Shown here in pieces: positions 62,883 through 64,000 of a DNA stretch of 64,000 nucleotides. The notes beneath the pieces are model-generated. The model was not told where the DNA came from, did not search any database, and saw only the letters and a list, made by a program, of their open reading frames with translations. Both the position numbers and the translations under genes were made by a program. How positions within the stretch are numbered: the stretch's first letter is position 1; every line of letters begins with the position of its first letter. This DNA is from Oleispira sp963851095. GTDB taxonomy: Bacteria > Pseudomonadota > Gammaproteobacteria > Pseudomonadales > Oceanobacteraceae. The stretch covers positions 21,467 through 85,466 of the forward strand of contig CAWKOX010000003.1 in NCBI GenBank assembly GCA_963851095.1, written 5' to 3'.

Positions 62883-63353
62883 ATGATTATCAGGAAGATG
62901 GAAGAGAAGGACCTTGAAGCTGCAAGTGAAATTTGCATGGATTCTTTTTTGCAGTCTGTTGCAAGTACATTGTCTGATGAGGGGATTACAACCTTTTCGA
63001 ATATCGCTGCGCGCGATGCATTCCTCGACAGGATGAGAGGCGATAACTTGATGCTGGTTGCTGAGAACAACGAAAATGTCGAGGGCGTCATCGAGCTAAA
63101 GGAAGGTCGCCATGTTGCGATGCTTTTTATTCGGCCAAAATCACAGAAAAGTGGTATTGGAAGAAAGCTGCTTATATCCGCCTTAAATCATGCGAAGGTT
63201 GAAACTGTTACCGTCAGCGCGTCGCTATCTTCAGTGGCGGCTTATGAAAATTATGGGTTTGAGCTTAGTGGCGAAGTGGCCGAATCGGCAGGCTTGGTTT
63301 ATCAGCCTATGAAGCTCAAACTTAACAAGGCAATGCACGCGACAAGTGCGTGA
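62883..63353 (+). CDS. GNAT-family N-acetyltransferase, cassette gene
   Basis: A 156-residue GNAT enzyme. The acetyl-CoA-binding motif is in MLFIRPKSQKSGIGRKLLISALNHAK (Q/R-x-x-G-I-G at about 96-102). The last motif is TVSASLSSVAAYENYGFELSGE (Asn-Tyr-Gly-Phe). The frame is open to 62850, but ATG 62883 (MIIRKMEEKDLEAAS), with GGGAG upstream, is the natural start right after the R-prime box. The C-terminal residues (KLNKAMHATSA) are coded by the short attC. The substrate is unknown. Acetyltransferases are frequent cassette cargo. Confidence 0.85.
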   Translation: MIIRKMEEKDLEAASEICMDSFLQSVASTLSDEGITTFSNIAARDAFLDRMRGDNLMLVAENNENVEGVIELKEGRHVAMLFIRPKSQKSGIGRKLLISALNHAKVETVTVSASLSSVAAYENYGFELSGEVAESAGLVYQPMKLKLNKAMHATSA

Positions 63354-63367
63354 TTGCGACGTTAAGG
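63320..63367 (+). other. Short attC site
   Basis: ACTTAAC (63320-63326) and GTTAAGG (63361-63367) bound 48 bp with a GCACGC / GTGCGTG stem, shorter than the others. Confidence 0.75.
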
Positions 63368-63368
63368 C

Positions 63369-63638
63369 CTAATGTTGGCCGTAGTGTCCACCGATAGCAA
63401 AAACGTAAAGATAGTCATCATCAAACTTGTATACTAATCTATCTTTCTGGCTAATCCTTCTGGACCATAGACCTGTCAAATTATGCTTTAAAGGTTCTGG
63501 TTTGCCAGTTCCTTCAGTTGGATTGCCTCTTAGCATTTCCTTAAGTTGGCGCCGCAGAACTTTATGAAGTTTTTGGTCTTTTTCTCGTAAGTTTTCATAT
63601 TCTTGCCAAGTATTTCCTTCAAAGACCAATGATCTCAT
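63369..63638 (-). CDS. yoeB: YoeB-type toxin of a toxin-antitoxin pair
   Basis: An 89-residue Txe/YoeB ribosome-dependent mRNA interferase. It ends RLVYKFDDDYLYVFAIGGHYGQH, with the C-terminal His-Tyr active-site residues of YoeB. The core LKHNLTGLWSRRISQKDRLVY holds the catalytic Arg and Glu/Gln region. I start at ATG 63638 (MRSLVFEGNTWQEY); the frame is open upstream to 63701 but that part lies in the antitoxin gene. It overlaps the antitoxin end by 20 bases. The pair is antisense to the array, as is typical for toxin-antitoxin cassettes with their own promoter. Confidence 0.92.
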   Translation of the reverse strand: MRSLVFEGNTWQEYENLREKDQKLHKVLRRQLKEMLRGNPTEGTGKPEPLKHNLTGLWSRRISQKDRLVYKFDDDYLYVFAIGGHYGQH

Positions 63639-63891
63639 CCAGTTCCTCCTTGGTAGGTTTATATCCATCATTTTTACTATGTGACTTGGCTGATTCTGCA
63701 ATTTGTTCCATCAAATTGGTATTTTGTAAAACATATAATGTTTCTTGCTCTCTGTCCCAATCATCTGCACTAATGACAACAAAGTCTTCACCACTGCGTC
63801 GTGTAACTTTCATAGGCATATGGTTTATGACAACTTTCTCAACAAAGCTTTTTAGGTTGTCTCTAAATTTGTTTACACTTACACTTTCCAT
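63619..63891 (-). CDS. yefM: YefM-type antitoxin
   Basis: A 90-residue Phd/YefM antitoxin: SVSVNKFRDNLKSFVEKVV as the N-terminal DNA-binding start, RRSGEDFVVISADDWDREQETLYVLQNTNLM as the core and a disordered C-terminal tail that binds the toxin. The tail overlaps the toxin start. A palindromic operator lies 20 bases upstream of its start. Such pairs stabilise cassette arrays. Confidence 0.92.
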   Translation of the reverse strand: MESVSVNKFRDNLKSFVEKVVINHMPMKVTRRSGEDFVVISADDWDREQETLYVLQNTNLMEQIAESAKSHSKNDGYKPTKEELDEIIGL

Positions 63892-63910
63892 ATATTCACC
63901 ATTATTAATA

Positions 63911-63927
63911 GTACGGTAACTCCGTAC
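63911..63927 (-). promoter_or_regulatory. Palindromic operator of yefM-yoeB
   Basis: GTACGG and CCGTAC arms form a perfect 6-bp inverted repeat around 5 nt, 20 bases upstream of the yefM ATG, where YefM-family autoregulators bind GTAC-centred repeats. Confidence 0.6.
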
Positions 63928-63942
63928 ACTATAGAATTAAAG

Positions 63943-64000
63943 CCTTAACAAGTCAATCTTGCAGATCTTCGTTTACTGTCGAATTTGTTCCATCGTCTGA
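63943..64000 (+). other. Start of a further attC (cut by window end)
   Basis: CCTTAAC followed by AAGTCAA at 63943 gives the R-double-prime side of an attC after the toxin-antitoxin cassette. The R-prime box would be past 64000. Confidence 0.65.

Larger units (their letters stand above)
50314..64000 (+). mobile_element. Integron cassette array without integrase, plus strand (continues past the window)
   Basis: About a dozen plus-strand cassettes, each a small gene followed by an attC with RYYYAAC and GTTRRRY boxes, run from 50314 to the window end, where a further attC begins at 63943. There is no integrase gene in the window. Genes are mostly without known homologues, as in sedentary chromosomal integrons. 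Three attC sites carry a group IIC intron each. The antisense YefM-YoeB pair is typical of large stable arrays. Confidence 0.88.

Noticed and set aside
19882..64000. CRISPR array or repeat-spacer structure in the attC regions
   Set aside because: The repeated parts are variable palindromes with attC boxes at gene ends, not constant repeats with unique spacers. No cas gene is present.

Overview
The window looks like chromosomal DNA of a low-GC marine gammaproteobacterium. A six-gene Na+-translocating NADH:quinone reductase operon, RadD, Mfd, a YbiT-type ABC-F protein, a BatD-like protein and a Delta9 desaturase all read like Oceanospirillales proteins (Oleispira or Bermanella type). That placement is inference from protein character. 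No rRNA or tRNA was seen.

Layout. 1-19.8 kb: end of a BatD-like gene, a thioesterase, a CheY / CheC / diguanylate cyclase operon, radD, a periplasmic solute-binding protein, a fatty-acid desaturase, a crotonase and acyl-CoA dehydrogenase pair, a GlxA-type regulator, two secreted lipid-cleaving enzymes with ricin-type lectin tails (sphingomyelinase-like and PI-PLC-like), a decayed LysR gene, a molybdopterin oxidoreductase and a divergent AraC regulator. 19.9-24.7 kb: a minus-strand run of integron gene cassettes without integrase, with attC sites, one of them split by an IS1182-like element. 25-34 kb: PI-PLC and AraC remnants, a large PLC/lectin protein with its own AraC regulator, a two-component system and two spondin-domain proteins. 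34.5-50 kb: core genes nqrA-F, a long-form GAPDH, mfd, a csiV-like gene and ybiT.

50.3-64 kb is a second and larger cassette array, with a dozen cassettes on the plus strand and attC sites between them, again without integrase, running off the window end. It carries small hypothetical proteins, a lipoprotein, a Sel1-repeat protein, a DUF4240 protein, a HEAT-like protein, a GNAT acetyltransferase and an antisense YefM-YoeB toxin-antitoxin pair. Two attC types are shared with the 20-24 kb array, so the two arrays are related.

Three copies of one group IIC-attC intron sit antisense in three different attC sites of the second array, each at the same position. Aligning the copies shows the most unusual feature of the window. 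Short AT-rich, hairpin-like segments of about 17-21 nt repeatedly replace 6 nt of intron sequence. There are four in copy 1, four in copy 2 and about eighteen in copy 3. All six sites used in copies 1 and 2 are also occupied in copy 3. In copy 1 four of these segments are the only lesions that break an otherwise complete reverse transcriptase, and in copy 3 one sits in the domain V loop. I know of no described element that matches this.
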